Origin: Mycobacterium sp. GA-1841 | Lineage (GTDB): Bacteria > Actinomycetota > Actinomycetes > Mycobacteriales > Mycobacteriaceae | DNA length: 64,000 nt | Direction: 5' to 3' | Assembly: GCF_001954135.1 (NCBI RefSeq) | Contig: NZ_MBEQ01000003.1 | Coordinates: 33,196-97,195, forward strand | In this document: in pieces, positions 17,018 to 26,130 of the stretch | How the letters are laid out: each line of letters begins with the position of its first letter | Position numbering within the stretch: the first letter of the stretch is position 1 | Translations under genes and position numbers: made by a program | Notes under the pieces: generated by a model | What the model was told of the DNA's origin: nothing | Seen by the model: only the letters and a program-made list of their open reading frames with translations | The model's database searches: none

Positions 17018-18214
17018 TCAGTTCACGACGATGCGTAGCTCCTCCCAGCCACGGACCGTCGAGGTCGGCGCCAGTTGCGCACTGTCATAGTCGATCTCCC
17101 ATTCAGGGAACCGGTTGAGCAGTTCGTCGAGGGCCACGCGGCCCTCGAGCCGGGCCAAGTTGGCACCGAGACAGTAGTGCAGCCCCTTGCCGAAGGTCAG
17201 GTGGCTGATGTTGTCGCGGTGGATGTCGAAGGTGTCGGGATCGTGGTATCGGCGCGGGTCTCGGTTGGCCGCCCCGAACAACAGCAGCATGGCGCTGCCG
17301 GCCGGCACCGTCGTGCCGTCGTGCTCGAAATCTCGTGCCACCCAGCGCGCGATGTGCGGGCCGGTGGGTTCGAAACGCAGCGTCTCGTCGACTGCGCGGG
17401 TCAGCAGGGAACGATCCTGGGCCACCTCACGACGCTGGTCCGGGTGTTCGGCCAGCACCTTGGCCAGCCAGCCGATGAGCCGCCCGGTGGTCTCGTTACC
17501 CGCTCCCGCCACCACCTGGGTGTAGTGCAACACCTCTTTGCGGTTGAGCTTGCGGTTGACCCCGAACTCGTCGGTGAACTCGACGTTGAGCAGCGCGGTC
17601 ATCAGATCGTCGGACGGATTCTTGGACCGCCACTCGACGTAGTCGGCGTAGATGCGGCCATCGGCGATCCGGTCGGCCTGTACCACCTTCATCGGGGCAC
17701 CCGGCTTGGTCCGCAGATTGGCGTCATTGGCGTCGCGAACGCCGATCTGCTCGGATTCGGGTATGCCGAGCAGCATTCCGATGACGCGCATGGGCATCAT
17801 CGAGGCCAGTTCGGCGATGATGTCGAACCCGTCGGAGCCGACCAGCGGGTCGAGGCAGCGCACACAGAACTGCCGGATCTGGTCTTCGATCTCGGCCATC
17901 CGCCGCGGCGTGAACACCCGCGACATCAGGCCGCGCAGCAGGGTGTGCATCGGTGGATCCTCGAACATCATCACCCCGGGCGGCATGGCGAAGTCGGATT
18001 TCACCAGTTCGAGGATGTCACTTCGGCTGTTGGAGAAGGTTTCCCAGTCGGACAACGCCTTTTCCACATCGGCGTGCCGGGACAGCGCCCAGAAGTCGTA
18101 GCGCTCGTTGTAATACAGCGGCGCTTCGTCGCGCAGCCGGGCGTAGACCGGATACGGGTCGGCGACGATGCCGATGTCGTAGGGGTCGTAGTAAACCTCG
18201 GCCCGTCCAGTCAT
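17018..18214 (-). CDS. Cytochrome P450
   Basis: A 398-residue soluble bacterial P450. The oxygen-binding helix I motif AGAGNETT is at residues 236-243, ExxR at 277-280 and the heme loop FGKGLHYCLG at 341-350, with Cys348 as the iron ligand. The acid-alcohol pair in helix I is Glu241-Thr242/243, so a normal mono-oxygenase cycle is expected. ATG at 18214 follows a GGGTG-containing leader. No ferredoxin or reductase gene is adjacent. Co-transcription with the SRPBCC gene and divergence from a fatty acyl ligase suggest oxidation of a lipid or steroid. The CYP subfamily cannot be assigned without a search. Confidence 0.95.
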   Translation of the reverse strand: MTGRAEVYYDPYDIGIVADPYPVYARLRDEAPLYYNERYDFWALSRHADVEKALSDWETFSNSRSDILELVKSDFAMPPGVMMFEDPPMHTLLRGLMSRVFTPRRMAEIEDQIRQFCVRCLDPLVGSDGFDIIAELASMMPMRVIGMLLGIPESEQIGVRDANDANLRTKPGAPMKVVQADRIADGRIYADYVEWRSKNPSDDLMTALLNVEFTDEFGVNRKLNRKEVLHYTQVVAGAGNETTGRLIGWLAKVLAEHPDQRREVAQDRSLLTRAVDETLRFEPTGPHIARWVARDFEHDGTTVPAGSAMLLLFGAANRDPRRYHDPDTFDIHRDNISHLTFGKGLHYCLGANLARLEGRVALDELLNRFPEWEIDYDSAQLAPTSTVRGWEELRIVVN

Positions 18215-18235
18215 TGCCCACCCTCATCGACCGGG

Positions 18236-18264
18236 GCAGGTGTCGGGATTCCCGCCACACTGCC
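18236..18264. promoter_or_regulatory. Imperfect palindrome between divergent P450 and ligase genes
   Basis: A perfect 11-base core, CGGGA-T-TCCCG at 18244-18254, is flanked by matching blocks GGCA/TGCC and GTGT/ACAC, giving 13 paired bases with small bulges. It lies 22-50 bases from the P450 start. A second palindrome, GCGATCGC, is at 18273-18280. This is a plausible shared operator for the divergent genes. Confidence 0.4.
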
Positions 18265-18338
18265 GAGTTTGAGCGATCGCCCAATAACTACACTCAGGCC
18301 ATGTCTAGCAGCCGCCGCCGCGCGTGGTCAAGGGTGCG

Positions 18339-19877
18339 ATGAGCACCCCGAAAGCTCCCGCCGGCCTACTGCACGAGTTGATCTCGGCCGTCGCACGCAC
18401 CGCACCGGAGCGCGCAGCCGTCATCACCGACGGTGGAACTACCGCGACGTTCGCCGAGTTCGATCGTCAGATCCGCGGTGTCGCAGGCTGGGTGGCCGCT
18501 CGGACGGCACCGGGCGACCGGGTGGCCGTGATCGCCGACAACAGCGCGGCCTACGCCCAGCTGTACTACGGGGTGCCGCGCAGCGGACGCGTGCTGACCT
18601 TGATCAATCAGCGACTCAACCCCGCCGAGCAGGCTGCTCAATTGCTCACCGCTGCGCCCAGCCTGGTGCTCGGCGACGACCGATATCTGTCGGCACTGGC
18701 GGGCACGGCAACAGAGACCGAGCACACCGTGACGTTCGAGTCCGAACAGTGGCGGGCCGCACCGGCGGCCGATCTGCCCTGCCCCGATGCGGTGAGCCCC
18801 GACGACCCGGCCTGGTTGTTGTTCACCAGCGGATCCACCGGAACACCGAAAGCTGTTGTGCACAGCCATCGTTCGATCCTCGCCGCGGTGCGGGGTTCGG
18901 TCGAGGGGCGCTCGGTGCCACCCGGCGGGGTGTACCTGCTGCCATTCCCGATGTGCCACATCGCGGGGTACAACATGTTGGTCCAGCATGCGGTCGCCGC
19001 CACGGTGGTGCTGTGCACCCAGTTCCGGCCCGACGGTTTCGCCCAGATGGTGCGCCGTCACGCGGTGAGCTCGTGTTCGTTGGCGCCGACCATGCTGCAT
19101 TCCCTGCTCGGCCATCTCGAGCGCACCGGGACCGCGCTGCCGTCGCTCACCGCGATCGCCTATGGATCGGCGGCGATGCCGCTGGACCTGTTACGTCGTG
19201 CGATCGACACCCTCGGTGTCGACTTCCACCAGGGCTACGGGATGACCGAAACCGGCGGCAACGTCACGTTTCTCGGGCCGGACGACCATCGGGCCGGAGC
19301 GGATGGCCGCCCGGAGTTGCTGACCAGTGCCGGTTATCCGCATCGGGGCGTGGAGATCGGCATCGCCGACGCATCCGGTGGGCTCTCCCCCGTCGGGCAG
19401 ATCGGTGAGATCCTGGTGCGCGGCACCCAGGTGACACCCGGGCACCGGTCCGAGGGCACGAGCACCGACGACGGTTGGCTGCGCACCGGCGACATGGGTC
19501 GCCTGGACGCCGACGGCAGACTGTTCGTGGTGGACCGGCTCAAGGACATCATCGTCACCGGCGGCGAGAACGTCTCCTCCCGCGAGGTCGAGGACGCCCT
19601 GTCCAGCCACCCAGGGGTCGACCAGGTGGCGGTGGTGGCGGTGCCCGACGACTACTGGGGCGAAGCGGTCTGTGCGGTGGTCGTCCCGGTATCGGGGCGT
19701 CGCCTGACCACCGAGGAGTTGACCGATCACGTACGTGGACAGCTTGCGGGGTTCAAGCGGCCGCGCATTGTGGTGTTCACCGACGCGCTCCCGCTGACCG
19801 GCAACGGCAAGGTCGCCAAGGACCGGGTTCGCGCCCTCGCCCGGACCGCCGCGGAGGGCCGGGCCGCGCCACGTTAG
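18339..19877 (+). CDS. AMP-forming acyl-CoA ligase (FadD-like)
   Basis: A 512-residue ANL ligase. Motifs in order are LLFTSGSTGTPKAVVHSH near residue 165, GYGMTETGG near 302, GDMGRLDADGRLFVVDRLKDII near 386-407 with the GENVSSREVE hinge, and the C-terminal lysine loop LPLTGNGKVAKDRV. It would activate a carboxylic acid to a CoA thioester. ATG at 18339 is preferred over the in-frame GTG at 18324 because AAGGG lies 4 bases upstream. It diverges from the P450 and runs into a convergent SDR gene, so both ligases flank the P450 unit. Confidence 0.92.
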   Translation: MSTPKAPAGLLHELISAVARTAPERAAVITDGGTTATFAEFDRQIRGVAGWVAARTAPGDRVAVIADNSAAYAQLYYGVPRSGRVLTLINQRLNPAEQAAQLLTAAPSLVLGDDRYLSALAGTATETEHTVTFESEQWRAAPAADLPCPDAVSPDDPAWLLFTSGSTGTPKAVVHSHRSILAAVRGSVEGRSVPPGGVYLLPFPMCHIAGYNMLVQHAVAATVVLCTQFRPDGFAQMVRRHAVSSCSLAPTMLHSLLGHLERTGTALPSLTAIAYGSAAMPLDLLRRAIDTLGVDFHQGYGMTETGGNVTFLGPDDHRAGADGRPELLTSAGYPHRGVEIGIADASGGLSPVGQIGEILVRGTQVTPGHRSEGTSTDDGWLRTGDMGRLDADGRLFVVDRLKDIIVTGGENVSSREVEDALSSHPGVDQVAVVAVPDDYWGEAVCAVVVPVSGRRLTTEELTDHVRGQLAGFKRPRIVVFTDALPLTGNGKVAKDRVRALARTAAEGRAAPR

Positions 19878-19889
19878 TGGGTGTCCGGG

Positions 19890-20696
19890 TTACGAGGCCT
19901 CCGCCGCCGCCCGGTTGATCAGGTTGCGGATCGCGGCGTCGGATTTGAGCACCACCTGCGCCCGGTCCGGCGCACTGTTCAGCTCCGCGCGCTTGGCGTT
20001 GCCCCCGGCAATGTGAACCGGCCCGTCACCGAGATGGTCCAGGCCTTCACGGGCGACGTCGGCCGGATCGTTGATGAGCATGCCCGGCGCCTCGAAGTTC
20101 AGGCCGGCACGCTGCAACGCCGGCGTGCGCGTCACGCCGAGCACGAGTTCCAACACGTCGACGTTGTACTCGCGTAACTCCAGCCAGAGGCTTTCGGCGA
20201 ACAAGCGGCCGTAGGCCTTCACCCCGCCGTACACCGTGTGGCGCATCGAGCCGGCATATCCGGCCAGTGACCCCACCAGCAGGATGCCGCCGCGGCCGCG
20301 CGCGACCATCGGCCGCCCGAAGTGTTGGACCAGCTCCATCATCCGGGTGACGTTGAGGTCGACGACCTTCTGGAAATCGGCCAGCGGTGCGTCGAGAAAT
20401 CGTTCGCTGCACGTGTTGGCGCCGGCGTTGTAGATCAACAACCCCACCTCCAGGTCGGCGGTGGCCTCGGCGATCTGCGTGGTCGATGCGGCGTCCACCA
20501 GGTCGACGGCCAACGTGCGCACCTGCGCGCCCAGCTCCCGGCAGCGTTGTGCGGTGGCCTCCAGCGGCGCGGGTTTGCGTGCCAGCAGTACCAGGTTGAA
20601 TCCGTCCTCGGCGAGCATGCGGGCGAACTCCGCGCCCACCCCCTCCGAGCCGCCGGCGATCACGGCCCACGGCCCATATTTGGCAAGGTCGGTCAT
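19890..20696 (-). CDS. Short-chain dehydrogenase/reductase
   Basis: A 268-residue SDR. The nucleotide motif is AVIAGGSEGVGAEFARML near residues 11-28 (a GGSEGVG form of TGxxxGxG). NAG in LLIYNAGAN and the catalytic YGGVK of the YxxxK motif follow. The Ser of the triad is in LLVGSLAGYAGS. The first 25 residues resemble SDRs that act on hydroxyacyl or steroid substrates. ATG at 20696 has only a weak GAAGA ahead. The gene is divergent from the MFS gene and converges on the ligase. The substrate is unknown. Confidence 0.9.
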   Translation of the reverse strand: MTDLAKYGPWAVIAGGSEGVGAEFARMLAEDGFNLVLLARKPAPLEATAQRCRELGAQVRTLAVDLVDAASTTQIAEATADLEVGLLIYNAGANTCSERFLDAPLADFQKVVDLNVTRMMELVQHFGRPMVARGRGGILLVGSLAGYAGSMRHTVYGGVKAYGRLFAESLWLELREYNVDVLELVLGVTRTPALQRAGLNFEAPGMLINDPADVAREGLDHLGDGPVHIAGGNAKRAELNSAPDRAQVVLKSDAAIRNLINRAAAEAS

Positions 20697-20780
20697 TCTT
20701 CGGATGCTATCTTTGGCCGCCGACCCGCCCCGTGGTCGGGCCGCGAGGAGGCGATCATCGGCACGTCCGCACTGACCAGT

Positions 20781-22082
20781 GTGTCGCCGGGGCTCGCAGA
20801 CGTGCACGGACCGCGGCGGGCGTGGGCGGCGGTGGCCCTGCTGACGCTCGTCGGAACCCTCAATTACGTCGACCGGTTCCTGCCCTCGGTGTTGGCCGAG
20901 CCGATCAAGCATGACCTGGCCCTGTCCGACACGGCCATCGGCGTGATCAACGGGTTCGGTTTCCTGATCGTGTACGCGGTGCTCGGTATCGCGGTGGCCC
21001 GGGTCGCCGATCGCGGCGCCTTCGGCGCGGTCATCGCCGCCTGTCTGACCCTCTGGGGCGGTATGACCATGCTCGGCGGAGCCGTCCAATCCGGATTTCA
21101 ACTGGCCCTCACCCGGGTGGGCGTCGCGGTGGGCGAGGCCGGCAGTACCCCGGCCGCGCACGCCTATGTGGCCCGCAACTTCGCCCCCGAGCGCCGCGCG
21201 GCCCCGCTGGCGGTCATCACCTTCGCGATTCCGCTGGCCAGCGGGGCCAGCCTGATCGGCGGCGGTCTGTTGGCCGAAAATCTGGGTTGGCGAACGGCAT
21301 TCGTGGTGATGGGCGCATGCAGCGTGGCGTTCGCACCCCTGGTGCTCTTGATGGTCGGGACCCGTCAGTCGTTACCGACGCCGCCGCCGCGACAACCGGG
21401 CACGCCGGTCCGCTGGTGGGATCTGCTCCGCAAACCCAGCTTTCTGGCCGTCGTCGGCGGCACCGCATGCATCTCCGCCGCCGGTTACTCGCTGACCACG
21501 TTCTCCCCGGCCTTCCTGATGCGCACCCGGTCGATGTCGCTCAGCGAGGTCGGCTGGGAATACGGCCTGGCCACCGGAGGAGCCGGAGTCCTGGGCCTGT
21601 TGATCGTGGGCCGCCTGGCCGATCGGCTCGCGGTGCGCGACGCCCGCTGGCTGCTGTGGATCGTGGTGGCGACCACGGCCCTGCTGTTGCCCGCCTCGGT
21701 GTTGGCATTCACCGTGGAAAGCCGTGCGGCGTGTGTCTGGTTCCTGGCGCTCAGCTATGTCATCGGCACCGCGTACCTGGCCCCGTCGATCGCCGCCATC
21801 CACCGACTGGTACCGCACGAACATCGGGCCACCGCGTCAGCGATCTTCTTGTTTTTCAACGCCGTTCTCGGGTCCGTCGGTCCGTTCGTGACCGGCGTGA
21901 TCAGCGACGCGCTGACCGCCGACCTGGGCGTGCAGGCGCTGGGCCGGGCACTGCTGATCCTGGTACCGGCCCTGCAACTGCTGGCCATGGGTTGCTACTT
22001 CGCTGCAGCCCGCTGGTACCGCCGCGACATCGTGGAGACCGCGGTTGAGTCCGACATCAGCGTTTCTTCTTCGGATCGATGA
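20781..22082 (+). CDS. MFS transporter (spinster/phthalate-permease-like)
   Basis: A 12-helix major facilitator protein of about 433 residues. Helix 1 ends with TLNYVDRFLPSVLAEPIKHDLALSD, typical of the ACS/spinster branch that imports organic anions or lipids. GTG at 20781 is the first standard in-frame start but has no ribosome binding site. A clear GAGGAG at 20744-20749 instead precedes two in-frame ATC codons at 20754 and 20757, so a rare ATC start is possible. The C-terminus overlaps a small convergent gene by 26 bases. It probably supplies substrate to the neighbouring ligase/P450 cluster, by inference only. Confidence 0.85.
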   Translation: MSPGLADVHGPRRAWAAVALLTLVGTLNYVDRFLPSVLAEPIKHDLALSDTAIGVINGFGFLIVYAVLGIAVARVADRGAFGAVIAACLTLWGGMTMLGGAVQSGFQLALTRVGVAVGEAGSTPAAHAYVARNFAPERRAAPLAVITFAIPLASGASLIGGGLLAENLGWRTAFVVMGACSVAFAPLVLLMVGTRQSLPTPPPRQPGTPVRWWDLLRKPSFLAVVGGTACISAAGYSLTTFSPAFLMRTRSMSLSEVGWEYGLATGGAGVLGLLIVGRLADRLAVRDARWLLWIVVATTALLLPASVLAFTVESRAACVWFLALSYVIGTAYLAPSIAAIHRLVPHEHRATASAIFLFFNAVLGSVGPFVTGVISDALTADLGVQALGRALLILVPALQLLAMGCYFAAARWYRRDIVETAVESDISVSSSDR

Positions 22083-22213
22083 TCTCCGGCGGTCCGTCGG
22101 GGTGCAGCGCACCCGCCCTCGCTCACCCAGTCGTTGATCTCGGCGGCGTCTTCCGGGCTGACCGGCCGGCGCCTACTGAAGAGGGATTTCACCTTCCTCG
22201 TGAGCTTCGACAT
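22057..22213 (-). pseudogene. Small basic protein with apparent frameshift
   Basis: From ATG 22213, with AGGA in the preceding leader, the first 34 codons give a convincing small basic protein (MSKLTRKVKSLFSRRRPVSP then EDAAEINDWVSEGG). Around 22111 the in-frame continuation becomes low-quality sequence running to 21995. The next frame instead gives ALHPDGPPEIIDPKKKR and a stop at 22057. Removing one base near 22111 would make a tidy protein of about 51 residues. I infer a one-base insertion, real or a sequencing error. No function is known. It lies between the MFS gene and icl2 and overlaps the MFS 3' end. Confidence 0.5.
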
Positions 22214-22408
22214 CTATCGATCCTAGGTGCGCGGGCCGAATGATCGTGCGCTTCCCGTCAAACAGCTTGGCAGCAGCAGACTTTCATGCGACCGGGACAG
22301 TGGTCGATGTCGGTGTGCCCGGGCCTCTGCGTCGATTTGCGCCAACTGGGTACCTCACGGGCTGCACGCCGCGATAATCAGCAGTACCCGAGTTCAGGAG
22401 CGAGAGCC

Positions 22409-24691
22409 ATGGCCACCATCGAAGCCAACGCACAGACCGACTCGTCATTCGAGAACGATGTCGCGACCACCCAGGCCTATTTCGACAGCCCTCGATTCGA
22501 GGGCATCATCCGCCTCTACTCCGCCCGTCAGGTTGCCGAGCAGCGCGGCACCATCCCGTCGGACTATCCGGTGGCCCGCGAAGCCGCCACGGCGTTCTAC
22601 CCCTACCTGCGCGAACTGTTCGCGCAGAAGAAGAGCATCACCACATTCGGGCCGTACTCGCCGGGCCAGGCGGTGGTGATGAAACGGATGGGCATCGGCG
22701 GGATCTACCTCGGTGGCTGGGCGACCTCCGCCAAAGGGTCGATCAGCGAGGACCCGGGCCCCGACCTGGCCAGCTATCCGCTGAGCCAGGTGCCCGACGA
22801 GGCGGCCGGGCTGGTGCGGGCGCTGCTGACCGCCGACCGCAACCAACAGTATCTGCGGCTGCGGATGACGCCGGAACAACAGGCCGCGACGCCGGCGGTC
22901 GACTACCGGCCGTTCATCATCGCCGACGCCGACACCGGTCACGGTGGCGATCCGCATGTCCGCAACCTGATCCGGCGGTTCGTGGAGTCCGGGGTGCCCG
23001 GTTATCACATCGAGGATCAGCGTCCGGGCACCAAGAAGTGCGGCCACCAGGGCGGCAAGGTGCTGGTGCCGTCGGACGAGCAGATCAAACGGCTCAACAC
23101 CGCCCGGTTCCAGCTCGACATCATGCGCGTGCCGGGCATCATCGTCGCGCGCACCGACGCCGAGGCCGCCAACCTGATCGACAGCCGCGCCGACGAGCGC
23201 GACCAGCCGTTCCTGCTGGGAGCGACGAACCTGTCGGTTCCCACCTACAAGTCGTGTTTCCTGGCGATGGTGCGCCGGTTCTACAACCAAGGGGTCACCG
23301 AGCTCAACGGACACCTGCTCTACGCGCTTCCCGAGGGTGAATACGCGACCGCTGAGGCCTGGCTGGAAAACCAGGGCATCGCCAGTGCGATCGACGACGC
23401 CGCCAAGAGCCACCGTTCCGGCGACTCGGTGGATGCCCTGTACGACAAGGTCGAGTCGGCGTTCGTCGATGCGTGGCAGAACGACGCCGGCCTGAACACT
23501 TACGGTGAGGCGGTCGCCGAGCTGCTGGAGTTCCGGGAACGCGACGGTGAGCCCGCCGACATGAGCGCGGCCGACTGGCGCACCTTTGCCACCCGGGCTT
23601 CGCTGTACACCGCCCAACAGAAGGCGCGTGAGCTCGGCGTCGACGTGGCGTGGGACTGTGAGCGGGTCAAGACGCCGGAGGGCTACTACCAGGTGCGCGG
23701 CGGCATCCCGTATGCCATCGCGAAGTCGTTGGCCGCCGCGCCGTTCGCCGACATCCTGTGGATGGAGACCAAGACCGCAGATCTGGCCGATGCCAAGCAG
23801 TTCGCCGATGCCATCCACGCCGAGTTCCCCGATCAGATGCTGGCCTACAACCTCTCGCCGTCGTTCAACTGGGATACCACCGGCATGACCGACGACGAGA
23901 TGCGGGCGTTCCCACAGGAACTCGCCAAGATGGGCTTCGTCTTCAACTTCATCACCTACGGCGGCCATCAGGTTGACGGGGTCGCCTGCGAGGAGTTCGC
24001 CACCTCCCTGCAGCAGGAGGGCATGCTGGCGCTGGCCCGCCTGCAACGCAAGATGCGGCTCGTCGAATCTCCTTACCGCACACCGCAAACATTGGTCGGC
24101 GGCCCGCGCAGCGACGCCGCGCTGGCGGCCTCCTCGGGCCGGACGGCGACCACCAAGGCCATGGGTAAGGGCTCGACACAGCATCAACACCTGGTGCAGA
24201 CCGAGGTGCCCAAGAAATTGCTCGAGGAATGGCTGGCGCTGTGGAGCGATCACTACAAGCTCGGTGAGAACCTGCGGGTGCAGCTGCGTCCCCGGCGGGC
24301 CGGCTCCGATGTGCTGGATCTCGGTATCTACGGCGACGGTGACGAGCCGCTCGCCAACGTCGTCGTCGACCCGATCAAGGATCGGCACGGCCGCAACATC
24401 CTCACGGTGCGCGATCAGAACACCTTCGCCGAGAAGCTGCGCAAGAAGCGTCTGATGGACCTGATCCATGTCTGGCTGATCCACCGGTTCAAGCCGGAGA
24501 TCGTGTACTACGTGACGCCGACGGAAGACAACGTCTACCAGACCGAGAAGATGAAGGCGCACGGCATCTTCAGCGATGTGTACCAGGAGGTCGGCGAGAT
24601 CATCGTGGCCGATGTGAACCAGGCCCGCATCGACGAACTGCTGGCCCCCGACCGTGAGGCACTGGGCCGGCTGATCCGCAAGGAGGACTGA
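22409..24691 (+). CDS. icl2: Isocitrate lyase 2 (long form)
   Basis: A 760-residue long-form isocitrate lyase (ICL2/AceA), the glyoxylate-shunt and methylcitrate-cycle enzyme that splits isocitrate or 2-methylisocitrate into succinate plus glyoxylate or pyruvate. The catalytic KKCGH motif lies near residues 209-213. The Mg-binding block [12 protein letters not shown] and the C-terminal extension typical of mycobacterial ICL2 are present. The extension mediates acyl-CoA control in M. tuberculosis ICL2. ATG at 22409 has CAGGAG eight bases upstream. A GATAAT at 22373-22378 could be the -10 box of a promoter giving a short leader. It fits growth on fatty acids and matches the lipid genes upstream. 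Confidence 0.95.
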   Translation: MATIEANAQTDSSFENDVATTQAYFDSPRFEGIIRLYSARQVAEQRGTIPSDYPVAREAATAFYPYLRELFAQKKSITTFGPYSPGQAVVMKRMGIGGIYLGGWATSAKGSISEDPGPDLASYPLSQVPDEAAGLVRALLTADRNQQYLRLRMTPEQQAATPAVDYRPFIIADADTGHGGDPHVRNLIRRFVESGVPGYHIEDQRPGTKKCGHQGGKVLVPSDEQIKRLNTARFQLDIMRVPGIIVARTDAEAANLIDSRADERDQPFLLGATNLSVPTYKSCFLAMVRRFYNQGVTELNGHLLYALPEGEYATAEAWLENQGIASAIDDAAKSHRSGDSVDALYDKVESAFVDAWQNDAGLNTYGEAVAELLEFRERDGEPADMSAADWRTFATRASLYTAQQKARELGVDVAWDCERVKTPEGYYQVRGGIPYAIAKSLAAAPFADILWMETKTADLADAKQFADAIHAEFPDQMLAYNLSPSFNWDTTGMTDDEMRAFPQELAKMGFVFNFITYGGHQVDGVACEEFATSLQQEGMLALARLQRKMRLVESPYRTPQTLVGGPRSDAALAASSGRTATTKAMGKGSTQHQHLVQTEVPKKLLEEWLALWSDHYKLGENLRVQLRPRRAGSDVLDLGIYGDGDEPLANVVVDPIKDRHGRNILTVRDQNTFAEKLRKKRLMDLIHVWLIHRFKPEIVYYVTPTEDNVYQTEKMKAHGIFSDVYQEVGEIIVADVNQARIDELLAPDREALGRLIRKED

Positions 24692-24793
24692 GGGTTTCGC
24701 CGCGCGGCAGCTAGGCGGACATGGAAAAGAGCAGTTGCATCACCACCACGCTCGTGGCACGTTGCAGGCTGGCTTCCAGGGTGCGATGACCGG

Positions 24794-26086
24794 TCAGCCA
24801 GGCCCGGCACTCACCCGCGCAGCCGCCGCCGCGAGGACAAAACCGACCATCGCGGACCAGCCCAACATTCCGTCGAGTCCGTTCTTGGCCATCAAGGTCA
24901 GCGCCGCACCGGCCACGCACAGCAACACACCGGTCAGCACCGATCGAGCACCGGTGACCGCGAACCCGCTGTCCCACCACGGCAGTGGCCGGTGTTCCAG
25001 CGGGGAGAGCAGCCGAAAGGCCACGGCCATCAGCGCCGCGAAAACCACGGCCCGCAAGACCAGGTGAGGCCAAAAGCCTGCGGCATGTGGATCGAAGGCG
25101 TCCAGGCCGAGGGCGTGGAGTCCGAACGTGGCGACAGCGATCACCGGAATGTGCCACAGGTACAGGGTCATCGCTCCCCCGTTACCCGCGGCCACCGCGC
25201 GCCAGACCCGTGGGCGCTCCGCCCAGCGCCGGATCGGCCCCGCCGCTGCCACGAAAAGGCATGACAGCCAAGTGCAGTGCAGCGCCAGCAGCAGTGTCGG
25301 CGGCGATACGTTGGACACCCGTTCGGTGCCGGTGACCACCAGGGAGACGTCGTAAATACCGGTGAGCGCGGTGATTACCTGCCCGACGAACGCGACGACC
25401 GCGATCGCCAGCGCCCGGCGCGCCGAGATCAGATGCCGTGCATAGGCCACCCCGATCACCATCGGGATGAGCCATACGATGAGCAGATTGACCGTGCCGG
25501 CCTCCGGTGCGCCGACGGCAAAACGCACGGCATCGACCCCTGCGGAGGCGGCGATCAACCCGGCCACCACCAACGCCAGCGTTCGGCCACTGTCCAGCCG
25601 CATCAGCGCCGGGACGAAGGCGAGCACCACGAGGTAGACACCGAGAAACCACAGGAGGGCCACGCATTCCCGCCCGAGTGCCGCGGCCGACTCCGCTCCC
25701 AGCGCGGCCCGCACCGCGAGCAAGGCGACCGTCCAGACCGCGAGATACCAGAACACCGGCCGGCACAACCGTTGCGCGCGAGCGAGCAGCCAGGCGCCCC
25801 AGCTTCTGCCCGGACGCCAGCTGTAGGCGCCGGCCGCGCCACCGGCCAGGAAAAACAGGGGCATCACCTGCAGTAGCCAGGTGATCGGCGCCAACTCGGG
25901 CAGTGCACCGAGAATGTTGCCGACCCGGACGCCCCTGGAGTCGATCGTGGCCAACAGCAGCGCGCAGTGCCCGAACATCACCACCAGCAGGGCACCCAGG
26001 CGGGCCACGTCCACGGCGCGGTCACGGTCGGGTTTGCTGTCGTGGGCGACGGCGGCCGGGGACGACACAGCCTCGTGGGTCGGCAC
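24794..26086 (-). CDS. Integral membrane acyltransferase (acyltransferase-3 family)
   Basis: A 430-residue protein with about 10-11 membrane helices. The family opening RAVDVARLGALLVVMFGHCAL is present, with the conserved Arg in helix 1 and a histidine in the first loop. Acyltransferase-3 proteins transfer acetyl or other acyl groups to sugars, lipids or antibiotics at the membrane. The mid-region motif IVWLIPMVIGVAYARHL and the late YLWHIPVI also fit the family. The start is GTG at 26086. The gene is separated from icl2 by about 100 bases with no feature seen and follows the kinase-like gene by 44 bases, so co-transcription is possible. Confidence 0.88.
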   Translation of the reverse strand: MPTHEAVSSPAAVAHDSKPDRDRAVDVARLGALLVVMFGHCALLLATIDSRGVRVGNILGALPELAPITWLLQVMPLFFLAGGAAGAYSWRPGRSWGAWLLARAQRLCRPVFWYLAVWTVALLAVRAALGAESAAALGRECVALLWFLGVYLVVLAFVPALMRLDSGRTLALVVAGLIAASAGVDAVRFAVGAPEAGTVNLLIVWLIPMVIGVAYARHLISARRALAIAVVAFVGQVITALTGIYDVSLVVTGTERVSNVSPPTLLLALHCTWLSCLFVAAAGPIRRWAERPRVWRAVAAGNGGAMTLYLWHIPVIAVATFGLHALGLDAFDPHAAGFWPHLVLRAVVFAALMAVAFRLLSPLEHRPLPWWDSGFAVTGARSVLTGVLLCVAGAALTLMAKNGLDGMLGWSAMVGFVLAAAAARVSAGPG

Positions 26087-26130
26087 GTCCCCCAGTCTGC
26101 CCGTCGCGACGACCGCCGGGATGGGTAGTA

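Noticed and set aside
17075..19408. Long open frame on the plus strand opposite the P450 and through the ligase
   Set aside because: It is an antisense/other-frame opening caused by high GC. It overlaps two well-supported genes and has no protein-like composition.
22445..24562. 705-codon open frame opposite icl2
   Set aside because: Antisense of a highly conserved enzyme. Composition is dominated by Arg, Val, Gly and His as expected for a mirrored frame.
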